Assembly (NCBI RefSeq): GCF_000763805.1 | Contig: NZ_JRKS01000006.1 | Span: 1-64,000, forward strand | Direction: 5' to 3' | Origin: Paracoccus sphaerophysae | GTDB taxonomy: Bacteria; Pseudomonadota; Alphaproteobacteria; Rhodobacterales; Rhodobacteraceae | Length of the DNA: 64,000 nucleotides | Shown here: positions 43,910 through 53,851 of the stretch, piece by piece | Layout: the number at the start of each line of letters is the position of its first letter | Position numbering within the stretch: position 1 is the stretch's first letter | Made by a program: the position numbers and the translations under genes | Notes under the pieces: model-generated | Seen by the model: the letters and a program-made list of their open reading frames with translations, nothing else | Told to the model about the DNA's origin: nothing | Databases searched by the model: none

Positions 43910-44976
43910 TCCAGCACCCCGTAGGCGCGCCGCGCGAGGCGTTCGGTTTCCAGCAGCCGCAGGTCGGCGGCGACCATCTCGGAGACCAGCTCGGCAAAGC
44001 CGATCCGGGGCGACCAGCCCAGCTGCGCCCTCGCCTTGCTGGCGTCGCCGCGCAGCTCGGGCACCTCGGAGGGGCGGAAATAGACCGGGTCAATCTCGAT
44101 CAGGCACCGGCCGGTCGCCGCGTCGACGGCGGTTTCCTCGACGCCGGAGCCGCGCCAGTCCAGGGTGATGCCGATCTGCGCGAAGGCGTGGTTGCAGAAA
44201 TCGCGGACGCTGTGGGATCGGCCGGTCGCCAGCACGTAGTCGTCGGGCCGGTCCTGCTGCAGCATCAGCCACATCCCCTCGACATAATCCCGCGCGTGGC
44301 CCCAGTCGCGCAGCGCGTCGAGATTGCCCAGATACAGCCGGTCCTGCAGCCCCAGCGCGATGGCAGCGACGGCGCGGGTGATCTTGCGGGTCACGAAGGT
44401 TTCGCCGCGGATCGGGCTTTCGTGGTTGAACAGGATGCCGTTGGCCGCGAACATCCCGTAGGCCTCGCGGTAGTTCACGGTGATCCAGTAGGCGTAAAGC
44501 TTGGCCGCCGCATAGGGCGAGCGCGGGTGGAACGGCGTCGTTTCCGACTGCGGCGCGGGGCTGGTGCCGAACAGCTCGGAGCTTGAGGCCTGGTAGAAGC
44601 GGGTGGTCTCGGCCAGGCCCAGCAGGCGCATCGCCTCGAGCAGGCGCAGCGCGCCCAGGGCGTCGGCATTGGCGGTGTATTCCGGCATCTCGAAGCTGAC
44701 CCGGACGTGGCTTTGCGCGGCGAGATTGTAGATCTCGTCCGGGCGCACCTCGGCCAGGGTGCGGATCAGCGCGGTGGCGTCGGTGGTGTCACCGTGATGC
44801 AGGTGGAAATCGCTGCCCGCGTGTTCATCGATCCGCAGGTGGTCGATGCGGCCGGTGTTGAAGCTGGACGAGCGGCGCTTGATGCCGTGGACGGCATAGC
44901 CGCGGGCCAGCAGGAACTCGGCCAGATAGGCGCCGTCCTGGCCGGTGATGCCGGTGATGAGGGCAGTCTTGGTCAT
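43906..44976 (-). CDS. gmd: GDP-mannose 4,6-dehydratase
   Basis: Gmd converts GDP-D-mannose to GDP-4-keto-6-deoxy-D-mannose, the branch point to fucose, rhamnose, perosamine and colitose. The 356-aa protein has [18 protein letters not shown], the NADP segment [24 protein letters not shown], and Y-x3-K in [12 protein letters not shown], all normal. It lies six bases after the dehydratase-like PLP enzyme stop and is coupled to manC by a four-base overlap. Confidence 0.96.
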   Translation of the reverse strand: MTKTALITGITGQDGAYLAEFLLARGYAVHGIKRRSSSFNTGRIDHLRIDEHAGSDFHLHHGDTTDATALIRTLAEVRPDEIYNLAAQSHVRVSFEMPEYTANADALGALRLLEAMRLLGLAETTRFYQASSSELFGTSPAPQSETTPFHPRSPYAAAKLYAYWITVNYREAYGMFAANGILFNHESPIRGETFVTRKITRAVAAIALGLQDRLYLGNLDALRDWGHARDYVEGMWLMLQQDRPDDYVLATGRSHSVRDFCNHAFAQIGITLDWRGSGVEETAVDAATGRCLIEIDPVYFRPSEVPELRGDASKARAQLGWSPRIGFAELVSEMVAADLRLLETERLARRAYGVLE

Positions 44977-44982
44977 CTGTGC

Positions 44983-46155
44983 TCAGCGATTGCGCGTCAC
45001 GGTTTCGACCACCTCTGCCAGACGGGCGATCTGGGGCGCCAGCGGATAGTGGTGATTGCCGACGAAAAGCCCGTCGGTATCGACCCGCTCGGCCACCGGG
45101 ACGGGGCCGGCGACGCTGTGGTCCAGCCTGGCAATCACCGGGTTGGCGAGGAAGTTGCCGGTCACGATCGGGCGCGATTCGATCCCGGCCGCACTCAACG
45201 CCGCGACCAGTTCCGCGCGGCGCCCGGCCAGCCGGCGCTTGAGCAGCATCGAGAAGCCGAACCACGACGAGGCGCCGTTTTCCTGCTGGATATCCAGGTC
45301 GGGATGGTCGGCGAAGGCCTTGACGAACAGCGCCGCGTTGTCGCGTCGCGCGGCGACGAAGCCGTCCAGCTTGGCCAGTTGGGTCTGCCCCAGCGCGCCC
45401 TCCATCTCGATCGGGCGCAGGTTGTAGCCGGGCAGCACGAAGCGGAACTGGCGCAGGAACGGGTCGGGGTCGCGAGGCAGGTGGGTGTCCTCGGGCAGGT
45501 CGCGGGTCCAGCCATGCGCGCGCAGGGACAGCATGGTGTCATAAAGCCGGCGGTCGTCGGTGACGACCATCCCGCCTTCCATCGTCGAGATATGGTGCGA
45601 GAAAAAGCTCGAGAACGTGCCGCACAGGCCGAAAGTGCCCGCCTGCCGCCCCGCCAGCGTGGCGCCCATCGATTCGCAGTTGTCCTCGACCAGGATCAGG
45701 CCGCGGTCGTCGCAGAGCGTGCGCAGCCGGTCCAGCGTTGCGGGGTTGCCCAGCAGGTTCACGACCAGGATCGCGCGGGTGCGCGGCGTGATCGCCGCCT
45801 CGGCCAGGGCCGGATCGAGGTTCAGCGTCCCCGCCTCGATATCGACGAAGCGCAGGCGCAACCCGAGCTGGCTGACCGGGAAATAGGTGGTGGACCAGCC
45901 GACGGTCGGCACGATCACCTCGTCGCCAGGTTTCAGCCCCAGGTCCGGGTGCCACAGGCAGGCCGCCAGCGCCAGCAGGTTGGCGGTCGATCCCGACGAG
46001 GTCATCACCGCGTGGCGGCTGCCGAAATGGGCGGCAAAGGCGTCCTCGTAGCGGCGGACCTCGGGGCCCATGGTGAAGCGGCCGCTGGCGATGACGCGAT
46101 GGAGCGCGTCGATTTCATCCTGGTCCCAGGTCGATGAGGCGAGCGGATAGAACAT
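44983..46155 (-). CDS. PLP-dependent GDP-4-keto-6-deoxymannose 3-dehydratase (ColD-like)
   Basis: This 390-aa enzyme belongs to the DegT/DnrJ/EryC1 fold. The segment that holds the PLP lysine in aminotransferases reads [16 protein letters not shown], with H187-H188. E. coli ColD uses His188 there to remove the 3-hydroxyl instead of transferring an amino group. D158 in VEDNCESMG is the pyridine-binding aspartate. No four-cysteine iron-sulfur set like that of RfbH/E1 is seen, which also favours ColD. It starts the operon ColD-Gmd-ManC-epimerase/reductase, all that is needed from fructose-6-P-derived mannose phosphates to GDP-colitose apart from phosphomannomutase. The product sugar is inferred. 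Confidence 0.87.
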   Translation of the reverse strand: MFYPLASSTWDQDEIDALHRVIASGRFTMGPEVRRYEDAFAAHFGSRHAVMTSSGSTANLLALAACLWHPDLGLKPGDEVIVPTVGWSTTYFPVSQLGLRLRFVDIEAGTLNLDPALAEAAITPRTRAILVVNLLGNPATLDRLRTLCDDRGLILVEDNCESMGATLAGRQAGTFGLCGTFSSFFSHHISTMEGGMVVTDDRRLYDTMLSLRAHGWTRDLPEDTHLPRDPDPFLRQFRFVLPGYNLRPIEMEGALGQTQLAKLDGFVAARRDNAALFVKAFADHPDLDIQQENGASSWFGFSMLLKRRLAGRRAELVAALSAAGIESRPIVTGNFLANPVIARLDHSVAGPVPVAERVDTDGLFVGNHHYPLAPQIARLAEVVETVTRNR

Positions 46156-46302
46156 CAGCCGGCACGCATTCGCAGGATAAGTCCGGACGCCGGCGAGACG
46201 CGGGCCGACGCGCCGCTTTGGACGGCGAAATCACGCACGGGTGCGGGGTTTCGATGGGAAGAATCGTGCGGGCCCGTCAGCAGGCCCATCCAGCCGGGAA
46301 TG

Positions 46303-46860
46303 TCAGCCGCCCCAGTTGCGCAGCGGGCCGCAATCCATGTGCACGAAGTTCGAGCGCGAGTACTTGCCGACGCCACCCGCGCGACAGGACATGGCGGCCT
46401 TGTACATCTGCCCGACCGAGCGCGATTTCAGCCGCAGGTCGGCGGCCTTGCCCGACATGTGCAGCGAGTTGCGCGCCACCGCGCCGCTGCGCGATCGCAG
46501 CATGGCGTTGGTCTTGGGCGAGCGGTAGCCCGACAGCATCATGTAGGGTTCATTGGTCTGCAGCAGGCGGTGGCTGGCAGCGGCGATGTCGATGGTGCGC
46601 GGGTCGATGCCGATCACCTGTCCGGTGCGCCAGTCGCGCATGAAGATGTTGATCTCGTTCAGGGCGTCCCGGACGTATTTGCCTTCGACCCAGTAGACGG
46701 TGTCGATGCTTTCGCCGGTCCGGCCGGAATACATCCGGACCCGTCGATAGTCGCCAGCGCCACGGATGATCCCGAAGGCGTTCGCCATCACCGGGGCAGC
46801 CGCCACGGTCGTGGCAGCGAAGACGCCCAGAAGGCCGCGGCGCGAGAATTCGAAGGTCAT
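46303..46860 (-). CDS. DUF882/YcbK-type exported M15-like peptidase
   Basis: The 185-aa protein has a twin-arginine-like signal (MTFEFSRRGLLGVFAATTVAAAPVMA). The mature part keeps the M15/YcbK zinc site: H and D in SLHMSGKAADLRL and a final H in FVHMDCGPLRNW. Relatives are murein endopeptidases (MepK-like) cutting peptide cross-links in the periplasm. It is divergent from the L,D-transpeptidase gene, a pairing that fits, since MepK-type enzymes open bonds that L,D-transpeptidases make. Confidence 0.87.
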   Translation of the reverse strand: MTFEFSRRGLLGVFAATTVAAAPVMANAFGIIRGAGDYRRVRMYSGRTGESIDTVYWVEGKYVRDALNEINIFMRDWRTGQVIGIDPRTIDIAAASHRLLQTNEPYMMLSGYRSPKTNAMLRSRSGAVARNSLHMSGKAADLRLKSRSVGQMYKAAMSCRAGGVGKYSRSNFVHMDCGPLRNWGG

Positions 46861-47128
46861 GTTCAGATCCGCCTGTCCTGCGTTCTTATCTGTGCCGTTT
46901 ACGGCTCGTCCGGTTTACCCCGGAATGCTTAACAATATGTCACCAAGCGAATGGATGCGGAACCGTGAGTTCCATTCAAGCGCGGAATCGTGCCATAGTA
47001 AGCGGAAAATTGCCGACACCCAATTCGCCGTTACCGCAAAGACGCAACATGAGGCGGGAATGCCACGCAAAGTGTTAATTTGTCGCACCTCTGCTTGCGC
47101 GTCGCTACGGGTGCCCGACATAGGGCGG

Positions 47129-48769
47129 ATGGTGTGCCAAAGACAGCCGGCCGCACGGCCCCTTCCTCCGATTCGCCGCCGGGCGCGGCTTTGGGCCGCC
47201 CTGGTCGCGCTGACGGTGATGCCGCAGCTGGCGCTGGCCGATGCCCCCGCGCCGCGGCTCGACTTCACGGCTGACGAAATGCAGCTGGCTCTGGCGGTGT
47301 CGGGCGATGCGGGGCTCGCGGCCTGGTATGGCAAGACGGGCCTCGCGCCGCTGTTCACGGCGCCGGACGGCGCGCGGCTGCGCTCGGCGCTGGTCCTCGC
47401 GATGGGGACCGCGCGCAGCCACGGCCTGCCGGACGTCTATGACGACGCCGCGCTGGCCGCCATGGACGGCCAGACCGGCCCTGCGGCCGAGGCCGCCTTT
47501 GCCCGGGGCTTTTCCCGCTGGACCCACGATGTCGGCGGCGGGATCCTGACCCCGCGCAGCGTCGATCCGGGGATCCGCCGCGACGTGCCGCGGGTTGCGA
47601 CCGAAACACTGCTGGCGCGGTTTGCCGCGGCTAACGATCCCGCGGCGATGCTCGACACGGTGCCGCCGCAGTCCCGCGATTACCGCCGCCTGCGCGAGGC
47701 GCTCGCGGCCGAGATCGGGCCGGGCGTCGGGGCCGACGTGCCGCTGGTGCCGGAGGGGAACTGGCGCGAGGGGATGCAGGATCGGGGCGTCTCGGCGCTG
47801 CGCACCCGGCTGGCCGCGATGGGCTTTGCCGCCGACAGCGCGGTCCCGGACCTGTTCGACGCCCCGCTCGCCGAACAGGTCGCCGGGTTCCAGCGCCGCG
47901 TCGGCCTGCGCCCGGACGGGATCGCGGGGCCGCGCACCGTCGCCCGGCTGAACGGCCGCGGCACAGGGTTGCGCGGGCTGCTGATCGCGCTTGAGCGGAT
48001 GCGCTGGATGGGGACCCACGATCTCGACGCGCGCATGGTCTGGGTCAACCTGCCCGAGTTCACCGCCGAGGTGCGCGAGGGCGGCCACACCGTCTTCGAG
48101 ACCCGCGCCGTCATCGGCAAGAGCGACCCCGAGATGCGGACCCCGGAATTCTCCGACGAGATGGAGCATGTCGTCGTGAACCCGCGCTGGAACGTCCCGC
48201 GCTCGATCACCGTCAAGGAATACCTGCCGCGGCTGCAGAAGAACCGCAACGCCGTCGCGCATCTGGATATCGTGGACGGGCGCGGGCGGGTGGTGGCGCG
48301 GGACGGGATCGACTTTGGCCGCTACACGGCCGCGACCTTCCCCTATCGCATGCGGCAGAAACCCAGCGAGGACAACGCCTTGGGCGAGGTCAAGTTCATC
48401 TTCCCGAACAGCATGAACATCTACTTGCATGACACGCCATCGAAAGGACTTTTCGGCGAATCCCGCCGGGCGTTCTCGCATGGCTGCATCCGCATCGGGC
48501 GGCCGGTGGACCTTGCCCATGTGCTGCTGCAGGGCAGCGCCGCCGACCCGGCGGCGCGCTATGCCAGGGCCCGGGCGTCAGGCAAGGAGACCTATCTGGA
48601 GCTGAAGCCGCATCTGCCCGTCCACCTGGTCTATTTCACCACCGTCGTGGACGAGGATGGCAGCATCCGGCATTTCGGCGACGTCTATGGCCGTGACGCT
48701 GCGGTATGGGCGGCGCTGCAGAAGGCGGGCGCCGCCGCCGGACTGGAAACCGCGGCGCTGACCGACTAG
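47129..48769 (+). CDS. L,D-transpeptidase (YcbB-like) with peptidoglycan-binding domain
   Basis: The enzyme forms 3-3 cross-links in peptidoglycan. From ATG 47129 it has 546 residues. A basic start and hydrophobic signal (RLWAALVALTVMPQLALADA) come first, then an N-terminal YcbB-type domain. A peptidoglycan-binding repeat follows (LFDAPLAEQVAGFQRRVGLRPDGIAGPRTVARLN), then the YkuD domain with FSHGCIRIGRPVDLA. In that motif H451 and C453 are catalytic. An earlier ATG at 47060 is possible, but the bases between are AT-rich and promoter-like. Confidence 0.9.
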   Translation: MVCQRQPAARPLPPIRRRARLWAALVALTVMPQLALADAPAPRLDFTADEMQLALAVSGDAGLAAWYGKTGLAPLFTAPDGARLRSALVLAMGTARSHGLPDVYDDAALAAMDGQTGPAAEAAFARGFSRWTHDVGGGILTPRSVDPGIRRDVPRVATETLLARFAAANDPAAMLDTVPPQSRDYRRLREALAAEIGPGVGADVPLVPEGNWREGMQDRGVSALRTRLAAMGFAADSAVPDLFDAPLAEQVAGFQRRVGLRPDGIAGPRTVARLNGRGTGLRGLLIALERMRWMGTHDLDARMVWVNLPEFTAEVREGGHTVFETRAVIGKSDPEMRTPEFSDEMEHVVVNPRWNVPRSITVKEYLPRLQKNRNAVAHLDIVDGRGRVVARDGIDFGRYTAATFPYRMRQKPSEDNALGEVKFIFPNSMNIYLHDTPSKGLFGESRRAFSHGCIRIGRPVDLAHVLLQGSAADPAARYARARASGKETYLELKPHLPVHLVYFTTVVDEDGSIRHFGDVYGRDAAVWAALQKAGAAAGLETAALTD

Positions 48770-48795
48770 GTGTCCTCCGGGAACCGGAGGCCGTC

Positions 48796-49896
48796 ATGAC
48801 CATCACCCTCGCCGAACTCGCGCAGGCTCTGGATGCCCGGCTGTGGGGCGACGGATCGCTGCGGGTGAGCGGCGCGGCCGAGCCGTCCGAGGCGGGGCTC
48901 GCGCCGGACGGGACCGTGCGCGTCGCCCTGGCGATGACCCCGGCCTATGCCGAGACGCTGTCCCCCGGCGGCGCTGCGCTGCTGGCCGAGGGGATGGACC
49001 CGGCCGCGTATGATCTCGCCGGCGCGGTCATCGTGCCGCGTCCGCGGCTGGCGATGGCGGCGCTGACCCGCTCGCTGGACCGGGCCGCCGACATGGCGCC
49101 GGGGGTGCATCCCACGGCGGTGATCCACCCGTCGGCGCAGATCGGCGCGGGGGCCGCGACCGGACCCTTCGTGGTGATCGGCCCCGAGGTGCGGATCGGG
49201 CCGGGGGCGCGCATTGCGGCCCATGTCAGCATCGGTGCGGGCAGCGTCATTGGCGCCGATGCGCTGATCCACGCCGGCGTCCGCATCGGGCACGGGGTGA
49301 CCGCTGGCGACCGACTGATCGTCCAGCCCGGGGCGGTGATCGGCGCGGACGGGTTCTCCTTCGTCACGCCGGACACTTCGGGCGTCGAGGAAATCCGCCG
49401 AACCCTTGGAACGCGCGGTGAAATCCGCGACCAGCACTGGGTTCGCATCCATTCCCTGGGCGGGGTCGAGCTGGGCGATGATGTCGAGATCGGGGCCAAT
49501 TCCACCATCGACCGCGGCACCATCCGCGCGACCTCGATCGGGTCGGGGACCAAGCTGGATAACCTCGTCCATGTCGGCCACAACGTGCAGGTCGGCCGCG
49601 ACTGCCTGCTGTGCGGGCAGGTCGGCATCGCCGGGTCCTCGCAGATCGGCGACCGGGTGGTGCTGGCCGGCCAATGCGGCGTCTCGGACAACATCCGGGT
49701 CGGCGACGACGTGATCGCCGGCGGGGCGAGCAAGATCTTCACCAACGTCCCGGCCGGCCGCGTCATCCTCGGCGCCCCCGCCACGCGGATGGAGACGCAG
49801 GTCGAGATCAACAAGGCCATCCGCCGTCTGCCGCGCATGGCCGCGCAGTTGGCCGAGCTTCAGAAAACCGTTATACGCCTGATGCAGAAGGGCTGA
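48796..49896 (+). CDS. lpxD: UDP-3-O-(3-hydroxyacyl)glucosamine N-acyltransferase
   Basis: LpxD adds the second hydroxyacyl chain in lipid A synthesis. The 366-aa protein has an N-terminal uridine-binding domain (1-100) and a left-handed beta helix of hexapeptide repeats (about 105-300, for example IGPEVRIGPGARIAAHVSIG). The catalytic histidine is in LDNLVHVGHNVQVG. A C-terminal helix ends VEINKAIRRLPRMAAQLAEL. The start follows CCGGAGGCCGTC. It heads a three-gene run with an ACP and KAS II, so the acyl donor may come from this local pair. Confidence 0.95.
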   Translation: MTITLAELAQALDARLWGDGSLRVSGAAEPSEAGLAPDGTVRVALAMTPAYAETLSPGGAALLAEGMDPAAYDLAGAVIVPRPRLAMAALTRSLDRAADMAPGVHPTAVIHPSAQIGAGAATGPFVVIGPEVRIGPGARIAAHVSIGAGSVIGADALIHAGVRIGHGVTAGDRLIVQPGAVIGADGFSFVTPDTSGVEEIRRTLGTRGEIRDQHWVRIHSLGGVELGDDVEIGANSTIDRGTIRATSIGSGTKLDNLVHVGHNVQVGRDCLLCGQVGIAGSSQIGDRVVLAGQCGVSDNIRVGDDVIAGGASKIFTNVPAGRVILGAPATRMETQVEINKAIRRLPRMAAQLAELQKTVIRLMQKG

Positions 49897-49908
49897 CCGG
49901 AGGTATCC

Positions 49909-50181
49909 ATGTCCACAGACCCGCAAAGCGTCCGCGACCGCATCGTCGCGATCATCGCCGAACAGGCGATGCTGGACCCGTCCGAGATCTCGGTCGAGGC
50001 GACGCCGGCCGATCTGGGCATCGACAGCCTGGGCCTGGTCGAATCGATCTTTGCTATCGAGGAGGCGTTCGACATCTCGATCCCGTTCAACGCCAACGAG
50101 CCCGAGAAATCGGACTTCGACATCTCGAACATGGGCGCGATCATCGCCGCGGTCGAAAAGCTGGTGGCCGAAAAGGCATGA
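49909..50181 (+). CDS. Acyl carrier protein, specialised copy
   Basis: The 90-aa protein is an ACP with the phosphopantetheine site LGIDSLGLVE, serine S40. It differs from the housekeeping ACP by an insertion around NANEPEKSDFDISNMG before the last helix. It also lacks the sequence typical of rhizobial AcpXL. A clear AGGTATCC site precedes the start 12 bases after lpxD. It overlaps the KAS II start by four bases (ATGA), so it probably carries chains for that enzyme and for lipid A or another envelope lipid. Confidence 0.9.
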   Translation: MSTDPQSVRDRIVAIIAEQAMLDPSEISVEATPADLGIDSLGLVESIFAIEEAFDISIPFNANEPEKSDFDISNMGAIIAAVEKLVAEKA

Positions 50182-51470
50182 CCGCCGGGTCGGGTCAGCG
50201 CGACGGGGCCGCTCCTGCCGCCTCGGGGCCTGCGGGCTACGTCCCGCCGCCGGTCCCGGGACTGCGCCGGGTCGCGATCACCGGAATGGGGACGGTGAAC
50301 GCGCTGGGCCGCAACGTCGCCGATACGCTGGCCGCGCTGCGCGAGGGCCGCTGCGGCATCGGCGAGCTGCATTTCCAGGATGTCGAGCGGCTGTCGGTCC
50401 GCATCGGCGCGCAGGTCCGCGACTGGGACCCCGAGGCCTATTTCAACCGCCAGCAGATCTCGCTGTATGACAAGTTCACCCAGTTCACCCTTCTGGCCGC
50501 GAAAGAGGCCGTGGGTCAGTCCGGGCTGGATTTCCAGGGCGAGCTGGGGCTGTGTTCCGGCGTCATCCTGGGCACTGCCGGCGGCGGGCTGAACACCTGG
50601 GACGAAAACTATCGCATCGTCTATGAAGAGGGGAAGAACCGCGTTCATCCCTTCGTCGTGCCCAAGCTGATGAACAACGCCGCGGCCAGCCATGTCAGCA
50701 TGGAGTTCGGGTTGCGCGGACCGGCCTTCACTGTGGCTACCGCCTGCGCCAGTTCCAACCACGCGATGGGGCTGGCCTTCCAGATGGTCCGGTCCGGGGC
50801 GGCGCGGGTGATGCTGGCCGGCGGGTCCGAGGCGATGCTCTGCTTTGGCGGCGTCAAGGCGTGGGAGGGGCTGCGGGTCATGTCCCGCGACGCCTGCCGC
50901 CCGTTTTCCGCCAACCGCAACGGCATGGTGCAGGGCGAGGGCGCGGGCGTCTTCGTCTTCGAGGACTGGGACCACGCCCGGGCGCGGGGCGCCGACATCC
51001 TGGCCGAGGTGGTGGGCTTTGCGATGTCGTCGGACGCGCAGGACATCGTCATGCCCTCAGCGCAGGGGGCCGAACGCGCCATCGCCGGGGCGATGCGGGA
51101 TGCCGAGCTGAACCCCGAAGACATCGGCTACATCAACGCCCACGGCACCGGCACCGCGGCCAACGACAAGACCGAATGTGCCGCCGTGGCCCACGCCTTT
51201 GGTCCCCACGCGGACCGGCTGATGATCTCGTCTACCAAGTCGATGCACGGGCATCTGATCGGCGGCACCGGCGCGGTCGAACTGCTGGCCTGCATCATGG
51301 CGCTGCGCGACGGGATCATCGCGCCGACCATCGGCTACGAGGAACCCGACCCGGAATGCGCCCTGGACGTGGTGCCGAACGTGGCACGCGAGGCGCGGGT
51401 GGATGCGGTGCTGTCGAACGCCTTCGCCTTTGGCGGGCTGAACGCCGTCATCGCCCTGCGCCGCGCCTGA
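50178..51470 (+). CDS. Beta-ketoacyl-ACP synthase II-like enzyme
   Basis: This 430-aa condensing enzyme extends acyl-ACP with malonyl-ACP. It has the Cys-His-His set: C190 in TVATACASSNHAMG, H322 in INAHGTGTAANDKTE and H359 in SSTKSMHGHLIGG, with K354. The normal end FGGLNAVIALRR is present. A 30-residue Gly/Ala/Pro-rich N-terminal extension precedes the usual start of the fold. Linked to lpxD and a dedicated ACP, it is likely an envelope-lipid KAS rather than the primary FabF. Confidence 0.9.
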   Translation: MTAGSGQRDGAAPAASGPAGYVPPPVPGLRRVAITGMGTVNALGRNVADTLAALREGRCGIGELHFQDVERLSVRIGAQVRDWDPEAYFNRQQISLYDKFTQFTLLAAKEAVGQSGLDFQGELGLCSGVILGTAGGGLNTWDENYRIVYEEGKNRVHPFVVPKLMNNAAASHVSMEFGLRGPAFTVATACASSNHAMGLAFQMVRSGAARVMLAGGSEAMLCFGGVKAWEGLRVMSRDACRPFSANRNGMVQGEGAGVFVFEDWDHARARGADILAEVVGFAMSSDAQDIVMPSAQGAERAIAGAMRDAELNPEDIGYINAHGTGTAANDKTECAAVAHAFGPHADRLMISSTKSMHGHLIGGTGAVELLACIMALRDGIIAPTIGYEEPDPECALDVVPNVAREARVDAVLSNAFAFGGLNAVIALRRA

Positions 51471-51473
51471 GCG

Positions 51474-51695
51474 TCAGGCCGCGCGGCCGGCGTTTTCGGC
51501 GGGTATCGACCCGGCCGGGACGATCGCACCCGTGACGGCCGGCTGAGCGGCGCTGTCTGCCCCCGGATCGTCCGTGCAGGCGAATTGCCAGCGCTGGCTG
51601 CGCTGGCGGTGAATCAGACGGCGGTGGCCGCGACGGGTCATGGGAATCGCTTTCGGTTCGTGGTCCGTCACGATGTGCCACGCCGAGGTTGCCAT
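51474..51695 (-). CDS. Possible small hypothetical protein
   Basis: An open frame of 73 codons fills most of the 319-base gap between the KAS gene and the ferredoxin. Codon use is GC3-rich like real genes here. The sequence is basic at first (MTRRGHRRLIHRQRSQRW from an internal ATG at 51641), then Ala/Pro-rich. There is no good ribosome site for either start, and no known family. It may be chance. Confidence 0.25.
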   Translation of the reverse strand: MATSAWHIVTDHEPKAIPMTRRGHRRLIHRQRSQRWQFACTDDPGADSAAQPAVTGAIVPAGSIPAENAGRAA

Positions 51696-51702
51696 CCGGT
51701 AA

Positions 51703-52113
<411 letters not shown>

Positions 52114-52120
52114 GCGGGCG

Positions 52121-53005
52121 ATGACCGATCTCGTCCTGACCGTCGCCTGTCCGTCCCGGCGCGGCATCGTCGCGGCGGTGGCCGGGTTCCTGGCCGAGCA
52201 CGGCTGCAACATCACCGACTCGGCCCAGTTCGACGATCTGGCCAACGGCCGGTTCTTCATGCGGGTCAGCTTTCGCAGCGAGACCGGCGCCGACGTGGCC
52301 ACCCTGCGCGACGGCTTCGCCGCCATCGCCGAGCCCTTCGGCATGGACTGGGCGATCCACGATCCGGCCCGGCGGATGCGGGTGCTGCTGATGGTGTCGG
52401 GCTTCGGCCACTGCCTGAACGACATCCTGTATCGCTGGCGGATCGGGGCGCTGCCGATCGACATCGTGGGCGTGGTATCGAACCACCTGACCTATCAGAA
52501 GGTCGTGGTGAACCACGACCTGCCTTTCCACCACGTCCCCGTCACCAAGGCCCGCAAGGCCGAGGCCGAGGCGCGGCTGATGGAGATCGTCGACGAAACC
52601 GGGACCGAGCTGGTCGTGCTGGCGCGCTACATGCAGGTGCTGTCGGACGCCATCTGCCAGCGCATGTCGGGGCGGATCATCAACATCCACCATTCCTTCC
52701 TGCCCAGCTTCAAGGGCGCGAACCCCTACAAGCAGGCCTATGATCGCGGGGTCAAGCTGATCGGCGCGACGGCGCATTACGTCACCGCCGACCTGGACGA
52801 GGGCCCGATCATCGAGCAGGACACCGTGCGGGTCACCCACGCCCAGTCGCCCGAGGATTACGTGAGCCTCGGCCGCGACGTCGAGGCGGTGGTGCTGTCG
52901 CGCGCGATCCACGCCCATATCAACCACCGGGTGTTCTTGAACGACGAACGCACGGTCGTGTTTCCGGCCAGCCCCGGTGGCTACGCCTCCGAGAAGATGG
53001 GCTGA
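52121..53005 (+). CDS. purU: Formyltetrahydrofolate deformylase
   Basis: PurU hydrolyses 10-formyl-THF to formate and THF, balancing one-carbon pools. The 294-aa protein has an N-terminal ACT domain (TVACPSRRGIVAAVAGFLAEHGCNITDS) and a formyltransferase-like domain with INIHHSFLPSFKGANPY. The aspartate in YVTADLDEGPIIEQD completes the catalytic set. Length is normal. It lies just after the ferredoxin gene. Confidence 0.95.
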   Translation: MTDLVLTVACPSRRGIVAAVAGFLAEHGCNITDSAQFDDLANGRFFMRVSFRSETGADVATLRDGFAAIAEPFGMDWAIHDPARRMRVLLMVSGFGHCLNDILYRWRIGALPIDIVGVVSNHLTYQKVVVNHDLPFHHVPVTKARKAEAEARLMEIVDETGTELVVLARYMQVLSDAICQRMSGRIINIHHSFLPSFKGANPYKQAYDRGVKLIGATAHYVTADLDEGPIIEQDTVRVTHAQSPEDYVSLGRDVEAVVLSRAIHAHINHRVFLNDERTVVFPASPGGYASEKMG

Positions 53006-53023
53006 CCCCCCGGCGCCCGGGCG

Positions 53024-53743
53024 TCAGGCGGGCCGCGGCGGTGTGGCCGTCGCACCCGGCCGCGCTTGAGCCTCGGCCGCGTCATCCTGGGTCGCGCCGG
53101 TTCGTTTGCCTGGGCCGGCGGCCAGCAGCAGGTCGACGAAGTCCTCGACCGTGGCCATCAGGTCGGCCTCGCTGTCGCCCGTGGACGGCAGCCACAGTTC
53201 CAGGTGGTCTTCCAGCGCCAGGTCGGTGAAGCCATACAGGAATGCGCGCGCGATCACCGCGCGGCGCGATGGCGGGCAATCGGTTTCCCCCAGGAAACGG
53301 CGGACCAGGGGCACGAAGCTCGCATCATACAGGCGCGCGATCGAGTCGGTCTGCCGCGGCTGCAGGACCTGGGTGGTCAGGACGCAATACAGCTTGGGAT
53401 TTTCCAGGGCAAAGTGGATATACGCCCGCGCCAAGGCGATCAGAGAGGCGCGGTCGTCGCCGATCGGGACCGCGACCAGCGCCCGCGTCATCTCGTCCGC
53501 CAGCCGCGCGATGCCGAAGGTGCCGATCGCCTCGTCCAGCGCATCCTCGTCCTTGAACATCGTCCGGGCCACGTCCAAGTCGATGCCGACCCGGCGCGCC
53601 ACGTCCGCCATGTCGATCCTGGTGACGCGGCGTTCGTGCAGCTGATCGATCGCCGCCAGGATCATCCGGTCGATCATCGAGTCCGTATCGGTCGCCGCGC
53701 CACCCAATGCCTTCCCGCCCTCGTCGACATGTCTACACCTCAT
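53024..53743 (-). CDS. TetR/AcrR family transcriptional regulator
   Basis: The 239-aa protein has an N-terminal TetR-type helix-turn-helix (MILAAIDQLHERRVTRIDMADVARRVGIDLDVARTMFKDEDAL) and a helical ligand domain. The recognition helix is divergent from the usual YxHFxxKexL. The tail is Ala/Pro/Thr-rich. The start is uncertain: ATG 53743 gives an extra 22 residues, while an internal ATG at 53677 starts just before the HTH. Target and ligand are unknown; it is divergent from nothing obvious, since typA lies upstream on the same strand. Confidence 0.8.
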   Translation of the reverse strand: MRCRHVDEGGKALGGAATDTDSMIDRMILAAIDQLHERRVTRIDMADVARRVGIDLDVARTMFKDEDALDEAIGTFGIARLADEMTRALVAVPIGDDRASLIALARAYIHFALENPKLYCVLTTQVLQPRQTDSIARLYDASFVPLVRRFLGETDCPPSRRAVIARAFLYGFTDLALEDHLELWLPSTGDSEADLMATVEDFVDLLLAAGPGKRTGATQDDAAEAQARPGATATPPRPA

Positions 53744-53851
53744 ACATGCCCGAATGCCGGCGAGCGGGCAAGAACAACGGCATAGCCGGGTCGCGACGCG
53801 GGAACCGCCGCGCCGCGGCGCGGTGGCAGCAGCCCCGCCGCGGCCGCCGGC

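Noticed and set aside
44983-46155. Perosamine synthase (RfbE/Per) as identity of the PLP enzyme
   Set aside because: Perosamine synthase needs the PLP lysine; here the position is histidine ([10 protein letters not shown]), so dehydratase function fits better.
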